Shown here one piece after another: positions 9,549 through 17,312 of a stretch of DNA of 64,000 nucleotides (position 1 is its first letter; the number at the start of each line of letters is the position of its first letter). The position numbers were made by a program, and so were the translations under genes. The notes under the pieces were generated by a model. It was not told the origin of the DNA and ran no database searches. It saw only the letters and a program-made list of their open reading frames with translations. Where the stretch lies: the NCBI GenBank assembly GCA_044220875.1, contig JBGAQH010000002.1, positions 863,410-927,409 on the forward strand, given 5' to 3'. Source of the DNA: JAEUIT01 sp044220875 (GTDB taxonomy: Bacteria > Planctomycetota > Phycisphaerae > Phycisphaerales > SM1A02).

Positions 9549-10759
9549 CAGCCGTCCTCCACGATGGGCCGATCGGGTGCAAGTCCGTTGCGAATGTCGG
9601 CGGCGATGCTCCGCGTGATTCGCCATCGAAAGTCAATTTGGCCCGCTCCGGACGAGCCATTCCATTGCTCCCGATGCGCGCGGCTTTCGAAACGGGATCG
9701 CTTGCCCTTCAGGGCGATCTCACGACGCCTCACCAGCAATCTCGCTGACTCTGAACGAGGGATCGCTCTCGCTTCGGTTCCGAGCGTCAGTTCGATCCAT
9801 CGATCGATGAAACTGGCGGTCGGCGGAGGCACGCCGGAATTGTGCTCGCGGATCAAGTTCCAGAAGTCGTTCCGGTCCCAGTCGCGAAGCGGGCCGCGCC
9901 GACGCTCGATCATCGTCGCCCAAGCTACGTGCAGGTTCTCGTAACCCGAATCCCAATCGGGTTGTGAGATGAGTTCACACAGCATTTGGTTGTAGAGGAT
10001 GGCTGCCCCGTGCATGACCTCCGAGAAACACCGGGCGTGGTGAAGCACCCGGGCGAGCGACGGAGCGGCCCGCTGCGCCTCGGGGTGATGCCATGGCAAC
10101 TCCGCGTCAATCCATGGTCCCGATCCGTCGGCGAGCAGACAGAGGAGCGAACGGGGACCGCTCTGCCGAATACGGTCGCGCAGATACGTTGCCTCAGCAC
10201 GCGTAAGTCGGAAGTCAGCCCCGTTGGGAAACCCAGCGGGCGCTGATGGAATGTGCGAATGCCATCCGGTCTCGGCAGCGCCTTCGCGATCCATCTCATC
10301 ATCGCGGACCGCTCGATTCCCGTTGCGCGAGAGCTGCCGGTGAAAGCCGTCGCGCGAGCCATCAAACCGGCGAATGCCGAGCACGCCAAGGCCGGCCCAG
10401 TAGATTTCGCTTGGCAGCCGCTTCACCTCCGCTCCGGCGCGGCGTCCGATGACGTCCACTTTCTCCTGCGCCGCCAGCTCTCGCATCAGCCGCGTCTCTC
10501 TCTTCCGCATCTCCTCGTCCCACGACCTCGGCGGCGCGCCGCCTGCGATCTGCGCGTAGATCCAAGGGATGAAGAGAAAGTACCGCGCCCTCGTCTGGAT
10601 CGTGCTCGTACCCGGAGAAAGAAGGTCCGCGATCGTGTCGCGAACGCCGGCAATGCCGAGCTCGTCGCGCGACTCGCGAAGTTGGAAAAGGTCCAAGACC
10701 TCAAGCGCTCGTCGCCGATCAGATTCCGAGCTGTCGAGCCAAGCGAAAGTGGACGGCAT
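9548..10759 (-). CDS. DUF6361-family protein, first gene of the candidate defence module
   Basis: This 403-residue protein opens with 'FAWLDSSE', followed by a conserved-looking block 'PGTSTIQTRARYFLF' near residue 50. I recognise this pattern from the DUF6361 family, whose biochemical function is unknown to me. No catalytic motif, signal peptide or membrane helix is evident. It is the promoter-proximal gene of a three-gene unit with a PLD-type nuclease and a SNF2-like helicase, and shares TGATG with the next gene. It may act as the sensor or target-recognition part. The 168 bases upstream separate it from the ACT gene; no strong promoter is obvious there. Confidence 0.75.
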   Translation of the reverse strand: MPSTFAWLDSSESDRRRALEVLDLFQLRESRDELGIAGVRDTIADLLSPGTSTIQTRARYFLFIPWIYAQIAGGAPPRSWDEEMRKRETRLMRELAAQEKVDVIGRRAGAEVKRLPSEIYWAGLGVLGIRRFDGSRDGFHRQLSRNGNRAVRDDEMDREGAAETGWHSHIPSAPAGFPNGADFRLTRAEATYLRDRIRQSGPRSLLCLLADGSGPWIDAELPWHHPEAQRAAPSLARVLHHARCFSEVMHGAAILYNQMLCELISQPDWDSGYENLHVAWATMIERRRGPLRDWDRNDFWNLIREHNSGVPPPTASFIDRWIELTLGTEARAIPRSESARLLVRRREIALKGKRSRFESRAHREQWNGSSGAGQIDFRWRITRSIAADIRNGLAPDRPIVEDG

Positions 10760-10928
10760 GGGGCGTACGGCGACGGTACTCGAGCTGATGATGACGACGA
10801 GCCGCTCGTGGCGAGCAGCAGGGAAGCGTGGGCGGCATCGCGGTCGCCCGGTCTGGCGAGCGCCGAACGTCGCGCCGCATTCGGTTCCGAGACGTAGAAT
10901 ACGCTCGGATTCGGCGATCGCCGCGCAG

Positions 10929-11345
10929 TCACTTCGTCTCGACGAGGATCCCCGCCGCCTGCCAGACGCGGAGGGCGTCGGCCTCGCGCGGCGCGGGGAC
11001 CAGGACGTAGTCGGTGTCGAAGGTCGACATCGCGAACGCCGGGACGCCCGCCTCGGCGAGGGCCGTGGTGATCCGCGCGAGAATGCCGACGAGGGCGAAC
11101 TCGAGCGTCCCCTTCACGCGATAGGTGGCGAAGGGGCCCTGCGGATGGAGCGCCGCCGGGATCCGGTCGAACTCGACGATGATCGAGAGCTCCGTCGGCG
11201 TGCGGGTCACGCTGGTGAGCGCGCCGCCTTCGGCCCACGAGGGCACGACCGAGCGGTGCGGCAACCGCATGATGCCCAGCGCGATCGGCACGCGCTGCAG
11301 CGTGAGCGGCTCGCTCAGCCCATGTCGCTTCGCGCTAGACGACAA
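10929..11345 (-). CDS. ACT-domain protein
   Basis: This 138-residue protein looks like the stand-alone ACT family in which an N-terminal strand region ('LTLQRVPIALGIMRLP') precedes an ACT fold ('GILARITTALAEAGVPAFAM'). ACT folds bind amino acids. It begins at a TTG (11345) that overlaps the last bases of leuS by 11 bases, so it is probably made from the leuS transcript. The start is uncertain because no ATG precedes the conserved N-terminal region. A link to leucine sensing is suggested only by its neighbour. Confidence 0.7.
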   Translation of the reverse strand: MSSSAKRHGLSEPLTLQRVPIALGIMRLPHRSVVPSWAEGGALTSVTRTPTELSIIVEFDRIPAALHPQGPFATYRVKGTLEFALVGILARITTALAEAGVPAFAMSTFDTDYVLVPAPREADALRVWQAAGILVETK

Positions 11346-14300
11346 GGTTCACCATTCGGCCTGGGACGATGATGACCTTCTTCGGCGCCCGGCCGGCGAG
11401 CTGCCTCTGCACCTCGTCGTTGGCCAGGACCGCGGCCTCGACCTGCTGCGTGGTCGCCTTGGTCGGCACCATGATGCGGGCCTTCACCTTGCCCAGGATC
11501 TGGATCGGCAGCTCGATCTCGTCGTCGACGAGCATCGCCGGGTCGTGCGTCGGCCATCCCTGCACCGTGACGCTGCCCGCATGCCCGGTGCGGTGCCAGA
11601 GTTCCTCGGCCATGTGCGGCGCGAACGGCGCGAGGAGCAGCGTGAACCGCTCCGCCTGTTCGCGGGTCAGGCCCCCGTCGCTTGGGCTCGCCAACGTCGT
11701 CGGGCGCGTCGCCGCATTCACGAACTCGATGAGCGCGGCGATCGCCGTGTTGAGCGAGATGCGCTCGATGTCCTCGCCGACCCGGTGAGTCGTCCGGTGC
11801 AGGAGCCGCTCGATCGCCGCGTCGGACTTCGCCGCGAAGAGCGGCTCGCCGGTGCGCTCGTCGATGATGAGCCGCCACGCCCGCTGCAGGAAGCGGAAGG
11901 AGCCGATGATGTCGCGCGTGTTCCAGGGCTTCGAGGCCTCGAGCGGCCCCATGTACATCTCGTAGAGCCGGAAGGTGTCCGCGCCGTACTCGGCGATGAC
12001 GTCGTCGGGGTTGACGACGTTCTTGAGCGACTTGCTCATCTTCGCCGTGACCTGCACGAGCCTCTCGCGCGTCGCGGTCTCGATGAACTCGCCGTTGATC
12101 TCCTCGACCTCGTCGGTCGGCACGAGTGTCTTGTCGGCCCGCTGATAGGAGAAGCTGGTGATGAGCCCCTGGTGGAAGAGCTTGGCGAAGGGCTCGCGCG
12201 TCGAGACGTGCCCGAGGTCGAAGAGCATCTTGTGCCAGAATCGCGCGTACAGAAGATGCAGCACCGCGTGCTCCGCGCCGCCGACGTAGAGGTCGACGCC
12301 GCGCTCGCCCATCCAGTAGCGCTCCGCCTCGGCCGAGACGAATCGCCCCTGCTCCTTCGGCGAGCAATAGCGGAGGTAGTACCAGCAGGAGCCGGCCCAG
12401 CCGGGCATCGTGTTGGTCTCGCGCCGCACTGGCGTCGATGGCGGCAGGAACGACGGGGCGACGTGGGCCTCGCCCGCGGTGAGCTCGACCCACGACAGGG
12501 CCTTGCCCAGCGGCGGAACCGGAGCGTCGCTCTCGATCGGGTGATAGTCGGCGAGCTCGGGCAACTGCACGGGCAGCGACGACTCGCCGACCGGGAAGTG
12601 CATGCCGTCGGCATGGACGACGGGGAACGGCTCGCCCCAGTAGCGCTGCCGGCTGAAGAGCCAGTCGCGGAGCTTGAAGTTCACGCGGCGCCGGCCGATG
12701 CCCTTGGTCTCGAGCCACTTGACCATCGTCGCCTTCGCCTCGGGCGTCGGCAGGCCGTCGAGCGAGATCTCGGCGCCGCGGCTGTTCACGCCCACGCCGT
12801 CGGCGGAGGTCGCACGCTCCCCGTTCCACGGCTGGTCCCTCACCTCGACGACCTGGCGGATCGGGAGGGCGAAGATCTTCGCGAACTCGAAGTCGCGCTC
12901 GTCGTGGGCCGGCACCGCCATGATGGCGCCGGTGCCGTAGCCCATGAGGACATAGTCGCTCGTCCAGACCGGGATCGCGTCGCCGCTCGCCGGGTTGCGG
13001 GCATAGAGCCCCGTGAAGACGCCGGTCTTGGTCTTCGACTCGGCCATGCGGTCGACGTCGGCGCGGTTGCGGGCGATCTCGGCGTAGAAGCGGAGCGCGT
13101 CGACGTCCGTTTCGGGCGTCGGGTCCTTGAGCGCCGCCTCGACGATCGGGTGCTCCGGAGCGACGACCATGTACGTCGCGCCGAAGAGCGTGTCGGGGCG
13201 CGTGGTGAAGACGCGGAGCGACTCCGCGGCGTGCTCCTCGCGGAGCAGGCGGTCGAGCTTCGAGACGCGGAAGACGTCACGCTGGTGCTCGTCGGCGTCG
13301 ACGACGACCACGTTGGCGCCGAAGCCGCGGACCCGCCCCTGCAGGGTAAGGATCTCGCCGATCTGCTTCGAGCCGAGGACCGATCCCGCGAGCGAGACCT
13401 GGACCTCGATGCCCGGGGTCTGCCGGCAGCGCGCCTCGATCTCGCGCAGGAACTCGGCCGTCGAGTCGTGCAGGGCGAGTTCGAGCTCGCCTAACCGGAC
13501 GCGCACGCGGAGATGCGAGGTGCCCTTCTCCTCGGGCGAGCGCAGCACCTCGAAGCGGATCTCCGCGCCCTCGCTGCGGCCGATCCACTCGGTCTGCATC
13601 ACCCGCGTCGACTCGGGCCAGTCGACGATCGAGAGATCCTCGAGCAGCCGCTCCGCATAGGCGGTGATGCGGAACATCCACTGCTTCAGCGGCATGCGGT
13701 AGACGGGGTGGCTGCCTCGCTCGCTGCGGCCGTCGATGACCTCCTCGTTGGCCAGCACCGTGCCGAGCTTCGGGCACCAGTTCACCGTCTGCTCGCCGAG
13801 ATATGCGAGCCGGAAGCCGTCGAGGTAGTGCTGCCGCTGCGCGGGCGTCGCCCGGCTCCAGCGCACGCGGTCGCCGCCGGCGGTGACCAGCGCGTCGCCC
13901 TTCTCGAGCCGGCCGACGAGCTCGGCGATCGGGCGGGCCTTCCTCTGCTGCGGATCGAACCAGCTGTTGTACGCCTGGAGCCAGATCCACTGCGTCCACC
14001 GGTAGTAGTCGACGTCGATCGTCGCGAACTCGCGGGACCAGTCGTAGCAGAAGCCGAAACGCTTGAGCTGCCGGCGGAAGTTGTCGATCGCCTTCTTCGT
14101 CGTGATCGCCGGATGCACGCCGGTCTGCACCGCGTACTGCTCGGCGGGCAGTCCGAATGCGTCCCATCCCATCGGATGGAGCACGTTGTGTCCGCGCATC
14201 CGCTTGAATCGGCAGATGATGTCGGTTGCGGTGTAGCCCTCGGGATGCCCGACGTGCAGGCCGGCCCCCGACGGATACGGGAACATGTCAAGCACGTAGA

Positions 14301-14460
14301 ACTTCGGGCGCGAGGCGTCGAAGCCCGGCTCGCCCGGATTCGGCTGGCGGTAGGTGCCCTGCTCCTCCCACCACTGCTGCCATCGAAGCTCAAGACCGCC
14401 CGCAAACTGCGCGGTGTATCGGTGAGGCGTCTCGGTGACGGTGGTGGAAGTCTCGCTCAT
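11335..14460 (-). CDS. leuS: Leucyl-tRNA synthetase with large insertions
   Basis: This class I synthetase charges tRNA-Leu. The start chosen is the ATG at 14460 ('MSETSTT'); the frame continues 16 codons upstream without good support. At 1041 residues it is well above the roughly 860 usual for bacteria. Signature sequences are present: 'HVGH' (about 69-72), the editing-domain 'TTRPDT' (about 419-424) and 'KMSKS' (about 807-811). Extra material appears in two places compared with the usual bacterial sequence: about 55 residues before 'TVNWCP' (about 165-220), and about 100 residues between 'GRSEGAEIRFEV' and 'VFTTRPDT' (about 306-414), at the entrance to the CP1 editing domain. It is followed by an overlapping ACT-domain gene. 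Confidence 0.95.
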   Translation of the reverse strand: MSETSTTVTETPHRYTAQFAGGLELRWQQWWEEQGTYRQPNPGEPGFDASRPKFYVLDMFPYPSGAGLHVGHPEGYTATDIICRFKRMRGHNVLHPMGWDAFGLPAEQYAVQTGVHPAITTKKAIDNFRRQLKRFGFCYDWSREFATIDVDYYRWTQWIWLQAYNSWFDPQQRKARPIAELVGRLEKGDALVTAGGDRVRWSRATPAQRQHYLDGFRLAYLGEQTVNWCPKLGTVLANEEVIDGRSERGSHPVYRMPLKQWMFRITAYAERLLEDLSIVDWPESTRVMQTEWIGRSEGAEIRFEVLRSPEEKGTSHLRVRVRLGELELALHDSTAEFLREIEARCRQTPGIEVQVSLAGSVLGSKQIGEILTLQGRVRGFGANVVVVDADEHQRDVFRVSKLDRLLREEHAAESLRVFTTRPDTLFGATYMVVAPEHPIVEAALKDPTPETDVDALRFYAEIARNRADVDRMAESKTKTGVFTGLYARNPASGDAIPVWTSDYVLMGYGTGAIMAVPAHDERDFEFAKIFALPIRQVVEVRDQPWNGERATSADGVGVNSRGAEISLDGLPTPEAKATMVKWLETKGIGRRRVNFKLRDWLFSRQRYWGEPFPVVHADGMHFPVGESSLPVQLPELADYHPIESDAPVPPLGKALSWVELTAGEAHVAPSFLPPSTPVRRETNTMPGWAGSCWYYLRYCSPKEQGRFVSAEAERYWMGERGVDLYVGGAEHAVLHLLYARFWHKMLFDLGHVSTREPFAKLFHQGLITSFSYQRADKTLVPTDEVEEINGEFIETATRERLVQVTAKMSKSLKNVVNPDDVIAEYGADTFRLYEMYMGPLEASKPWNTRDIIGSFRFLQRAWRLIIDERTGEPLFAAKSDAAIERLLHRTTHRVGEDIERISLNTAIAALIEFVNAATRPTTLASPSDGGLTREQAERFTLLLAPFAPHMAEELWHRTGHAGSVTVQGWPTHDPAMLVDDEIELPIQILGKVKARIMVPTKATTQQVEAAVLANDEVQRQLAGRAPKKVIIVPGRMVNLVV

Positions 14461-14511
14461 GGGTGGCTCGGAAGAGCCGGAATGGTAAGCGAATCGGCGA
14501 GACCCCAAGGC

Positions 14512-16194
14512 CTACCGATTCACCACCGCCGGCACCTTGCCGCCCTTGTCCCGGTCGAAATGGGCCAGATGCTTGAGGGTCTCGCCCACGAGGTAGAACG
14601 AGCCGGTCACGCAGACCAGGTCCTCGCGGCTCACCGCGCGGGTGGCGAGCTCGAGGGCCTCGGGAAGCGTGCGGGAGACCTGGCTCATCTTGCCGCTGCG
14701 CTCCATGAAGAGCCGCTGCAGCTCGTCCGGGTCCGCGGCGCGGGCGTTGGACTGGGCCCGCGTGAAGATGACCTTGTCGGCGCCGAGGTTGACCCGGTCG
14801 AGCAGCGTCGCGACGTCCTTGTCGGCGCAGCACCCGAAGACGCAGACCATCGAGTCATAGGGCACGTGGGCGCCGACGCACCGCATGAGGGCGCTCATCG
14901 CGGCGGGATTGTGGGCGCCGTCGACGAGCACGCGCGGGCGGTCCCACACGAGCTGCATGCGGCCCGGGATCTTCGTCTTCGCGAGTCCGGCGGTGATCTT
15001 CTCCTCGGGGCAGTCGAAGCCGACGGTCTTGAGGTGGTCGATCGCCGCAAGGGCAAGGCCGCAGTTGCTCGCCTGATGCTCGCCGGGAAGCGGCACGGGG
15101 AGATGCTCGAGGCGACTGGTCTTCGAGTAGAGGCAGACGCGGGTGTGCGGCCCGAGGTCGTCGGTCGAGCAGAAGCGGCTCGAGAACTCGATGTCCTTGT
15201 TCACGATCCGAAGCGGCGCGCCGACGGCCGCGGCGACCTCGCCCATCACCTTCTCGACCGCGGGGTCGCTCTCGAAGATGAACGCCGGGACGTCCTTCTT
15301 GAAGATGCCGGCCTTCTCGCGGGCGATCTCGCCGAGCGTGGAGCCGAGCAGCTTGGTGTGATCGAAGTCGATCGAGGTGACGATCGACGCCTCGGGGCGG
15401 ATGACGTTGGTCGAGTCGAGGCGCCCGCCGAGGCCCACCTCGACGATGGCGATGTCGATGGCCCGCTGCGCGAAGTACTGGAAGCCGACCGCGGTGATCA
15501 GCTCGAAGAACGTCGTCTCGCCGTCGATCTTGGAGGCGGCCTCGGCGACCTCGCGCATGAGATCGGTGAAGTCGGACTTCTCGATCATCACGCCGTTGAT
15601 CTGGATGCGCTCGCGGAGGTCGACCAGGTGCGGGCTCGTGTAGAGGCCCACCGCGTAGCCGCACTCCTGGAGCATCGCGGCGAGCATCGCTGTCGTCGAG
15701 CCCTTGCCGTTCGTGCCGGCGACGTGCACCGAGCGGAACTGCTCGTGCGGATTGCCGAGCTTCGCGAGCAGCGCCCGCATGCGCTCGAGCTTGAACGAGT
15801 CCTCGCCGTACTTGACGACGCGCATGCGCTCGAAGTCGGGTCGCTCGAGGAGCCAGCGAACGGCCGCGGAGTAGTTGGAGATCTCGGTCGGCTTGGTCAG
15901 CGCCGAACCGGCGCCGGGCTTGAGCGAGGTCGGCTTCGAGGGCGACTGCTTGGCCGGCGGGGTCGTGGGCGCCGCAGGCTTCGGGGCCGGAGCCGCGGGA
16001 CGCGTCATGACCGATGCGGCCTTGGCCGGAGCGGGCTTCGCCTCGGTCACCGGCGCCTTGGTCGCGGGCTTGCCTGCGCCCTTCGCCCCGGCCTTCGCGC
16101 TCTCGACCGGTGCGACGCTCGTCGGCGGGGTCGCTGGAGGAGCGGAGGCGACCGTGTCGCTGACCTTCGAACGCTGCGCCGGCTGCTTTGACAT
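14512..16194 (-). CDS. folC: Folylpolyglutamate / dihydrofolate synthase with long N-terminal extension
   Basis: FolC adds glutamate to folates, and in many bacteria also joins dihydropteroate to glutamate. The Mur-ligase-like core begins near residue 107 ('NYSAAVRWLLERPDF') and carries the P-loop 'AGTNGKGST' (about 159-167). Before it lie about 105 residues made almost only of Ala, Pro, Lys, Ser and Thr, which is not usual for the family and is probably disordered. An internal ATG at residue 63 would shorten this tail. The distal ATG at 16194 is favoured because a TAGACT hexamer lies 9 bases upstream of it. The gene ends 51 bases before leuS starts on the same strand. Confidence 0.9.
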   Translation of the reverse strand: MSKQPAQRSKVSDTVASAPPATPPTSVAPVESAKAGAKGAGKPATKAPVTEAKPAPAKAASVMTRPAAPAPKPAAPTTPPAKQSPSKPTSLKPGAGSALTKPTEISNYSAAVRWLLERPDFERMRVVKYGEDSFKLERMRALLAKLGNPHEQFRSVHVAGTNGKGSTTAMLAAMLQECGYAVGLYTSPHLVDLRERIQINGVMIEKSDFTDLMREVAEAASKIDGETTFFELITAVGFQYFAQRAIDIAIVEVGLGGRLDSTNVIRPEASIVTSIDFDHTKLLGSTLGEIAREKAGIFKKDVPAFIFESDPAVEKVMGEVAAAVGAPLRIVNKDIEFSSRFCSTDDLGPHTRVCLYSKTSRLEHLPVPLPGEHQASNCGLALAAIDHLKTVGFDCPEEKITAGLAKTKIPGRMQLVWDRPRVLVDGAHNPAAMSALMRCVGAHVPYDSMVCVFGCCADKDVATLLDRVNLGADKVIFTRAQSNARAADPDELQRLFMERSGKMSQVSRTLPEALELATRAVSREDLVCVTGSFYLVGETLKHLAHFDRDKGGKVPAVVNR

Positions 16195-16203
16195 AGGTCG
16201 GGC

Positions 16204-16209
16204 AGTCTA
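16204..16209 (-). promoter_or_regulatory. -10-like hexamer for folC (near-leaderless)
   Basis: TAGACT on the minus strand ends 9 bases before the folC ATG at 16194, with no Shine-Dalgarno between. It belongs to a set of similar start-proximal hexamers in this window. Confidence 0.35.
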
Positions 16210-16365
16210 ACGAAGCCTGTCTTGCGATTCAAATTGCAGAGCGCAAAGCCTGTCTTTCCAAGGCGTTGCGTCGGACGGTCACGACTCGCGATCGGCGCGG
16301 AGATCCTTGCTTTCTTCATCTCGTTCTCAACCGAAACGCCGGAGCGGTCGAAGTTACCGGCAGCA

Positions 16366-17148
16366 ATGACCAGAAATGAACGAAAGCAGGCCGTCGCGAA
16401 CGAGGCCTGGCGCGCACTGCGCATCATGAGTGAGTTCGTCGACGCCGTTGACACGATGAGCCGCATTCCGGCCGCGATCAGCGTCTTCGGTTCCGCCCGC
16501 ACGAAGGCTGATGACCCGTTCTACGCGAAGGCCGTGGAGTGCGGGAAGAAGCTCGTGGCCAAGGACTTCGCCGTGATCACCGGCGGCGGTCCGGGCATCA
16601 TGGAGGCGGCCAACAAGGGAGCCCTGGAGGCGGGAGGCGTTTCCGTCGGCCTCAACATCTCGCTGCCGATGGAGCAGAAGCCGAACCCCTACCAGAACAT
16701 CGAGATCGACTTCCGCTACTTCTTCATCCGCAAGGTGATGTTCGTGAAGTACGCGCGGGGGTTCATCATCTTCCCCGGCGGCTTCGGCACGATGGACGAG
16801 TTCTTCGAGGCGCTCACGCTCATGCAGACGCTGAAGATCGTCCCCTTCCCCGTGGTGCTCATCGGGAAGGACTTCTGGTCGGGCCTGCTCGACTGGTTCA
16901 AGAAGACCCTTGACGAGAAGTACCACACGATCTCGCCCGGCGACTTCTCGCTCTTCCACGTCACCGACGACGTCGACGAGGCGGTCCGCATCGTGCACGA
17001 GAGCTACGTCGGAACGATGCAGGTCGCCGAGGACCTGCCCCGCTTCGCCACCGACATCGAGGCCCGCGAAAGCGGCGAAGGCACCCGCCGCGGAGTCTTC
17101 TCCCGCCAGAAGGCCGTCCCGAACGTCGGCGTCGACGGGGCGATCTGA
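16366..17148 (+). CDS. LOG-family (TIGR00730-like) Rossmann-fold protein
   Basis: The start chosen is the ATG at 16366, giving 260 residues; the frame extends 48 codons upstream with atypical composition and no start support. The nucleotide-binding 'GGGPGIMEAAN' (about 73-83) and the family signature 'PGGFGTMDE' (about 137-145) identify the LOG / 'lysine decarboxylase' fold. Family members with a demonstrated activity are cytokinin-riboside 5'-monophosphate phosphoribohydrolases or nucleotide 5'-monophosphate nucleosidases. True lysine decarboxylation is not expected. It is divergent from folC and convergent with hrpB, from which it is separated by an inverted-repeat element. Confidence 0.9.
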   Translation: MTRNERKQAVANEAWRALRIMSEFVDAVDTMSRIPAAISVFGSARTKADDPFYAKAVECGKKLVAKDFAVITGGGPGIMEAANKGALEAGGVSVGLNISLPMEQKPNPYQNIEIDFRYFFIRKVMFVKYARGFIIFPGGFGTMDEFFEALTLMQTLKIVPFPVVLIGKDFWSGLLDWFKKTLDEKYHTISPGDFSLFHVTDDVDEAVRIVHESYVGTMQVAEDLPRFATDIEARESGEGTRRGVFSRQKAVPNVGVDGAI

Positions 17149-17163
17149 GGGGGAACGGGAGCG

Positions 17164-17299
17164 AACACAGAGGCACAGAGGACACGGAGGGGCACAGAGC
17201 AGAGAAGACCTGGGGCTGCGCGACCGGTTTCCGGTCGCGCAGCCCCTCTTTCCTCCTTGACCTCTCTGTGGCCCTCCGTGTCCTCTGTGCCTCTGTGTT
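17164..17299. repeat. Inverted-repeat element, copy 1 (AACACAGAGG... arms)
   Basis: Two perfect 28-base complementary arms (17164-17191 and 17272-17299) are built from a CACAGAGG-like unit repeated three times. They enclose a second perfect hairpin: 16-base arms 17212-17227 and 17231-17246 with a TTT loop. The element fills the gap between the convergent LOG and hrpB genes and may act as a two-way terminator. Its arms match those of copy 2 at 19873-20125 except for single bases. Confidence 0.9.
17212..17246. terminator. Strong hairpin inside repeat copy 1, possible terminator
   Basis: GGGGCTGCGCGACCGG pairs perfectly with its complement across a TTT loop and is followed by TCTTT on the plus strand. 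It lies between convergent gene ends, so it could stop transcription of the LOG gene, and perhaps of hrpB. The T-run is weak. Confidence 0.5.
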
Positions 17300-17312
17300 G
17301 AACTCTCCCCCC

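Noticed and set aside
4279..10759. Identification of the island as DISARM or Mokosh
   Set aside because: There is no DUF1998 protein or methylase (DISARM). The helicase is SNF2-like rather than the RNA-helicase type, with no kinase domain (Mokosh). Only the helicase plus PLD logic is shared.
11125..16191. Long plus-strand frames opposite leuS and folC (11125-13494 and 13513-16191)
   Set aside because: Both are antisense shadows of clearly recognised genes.
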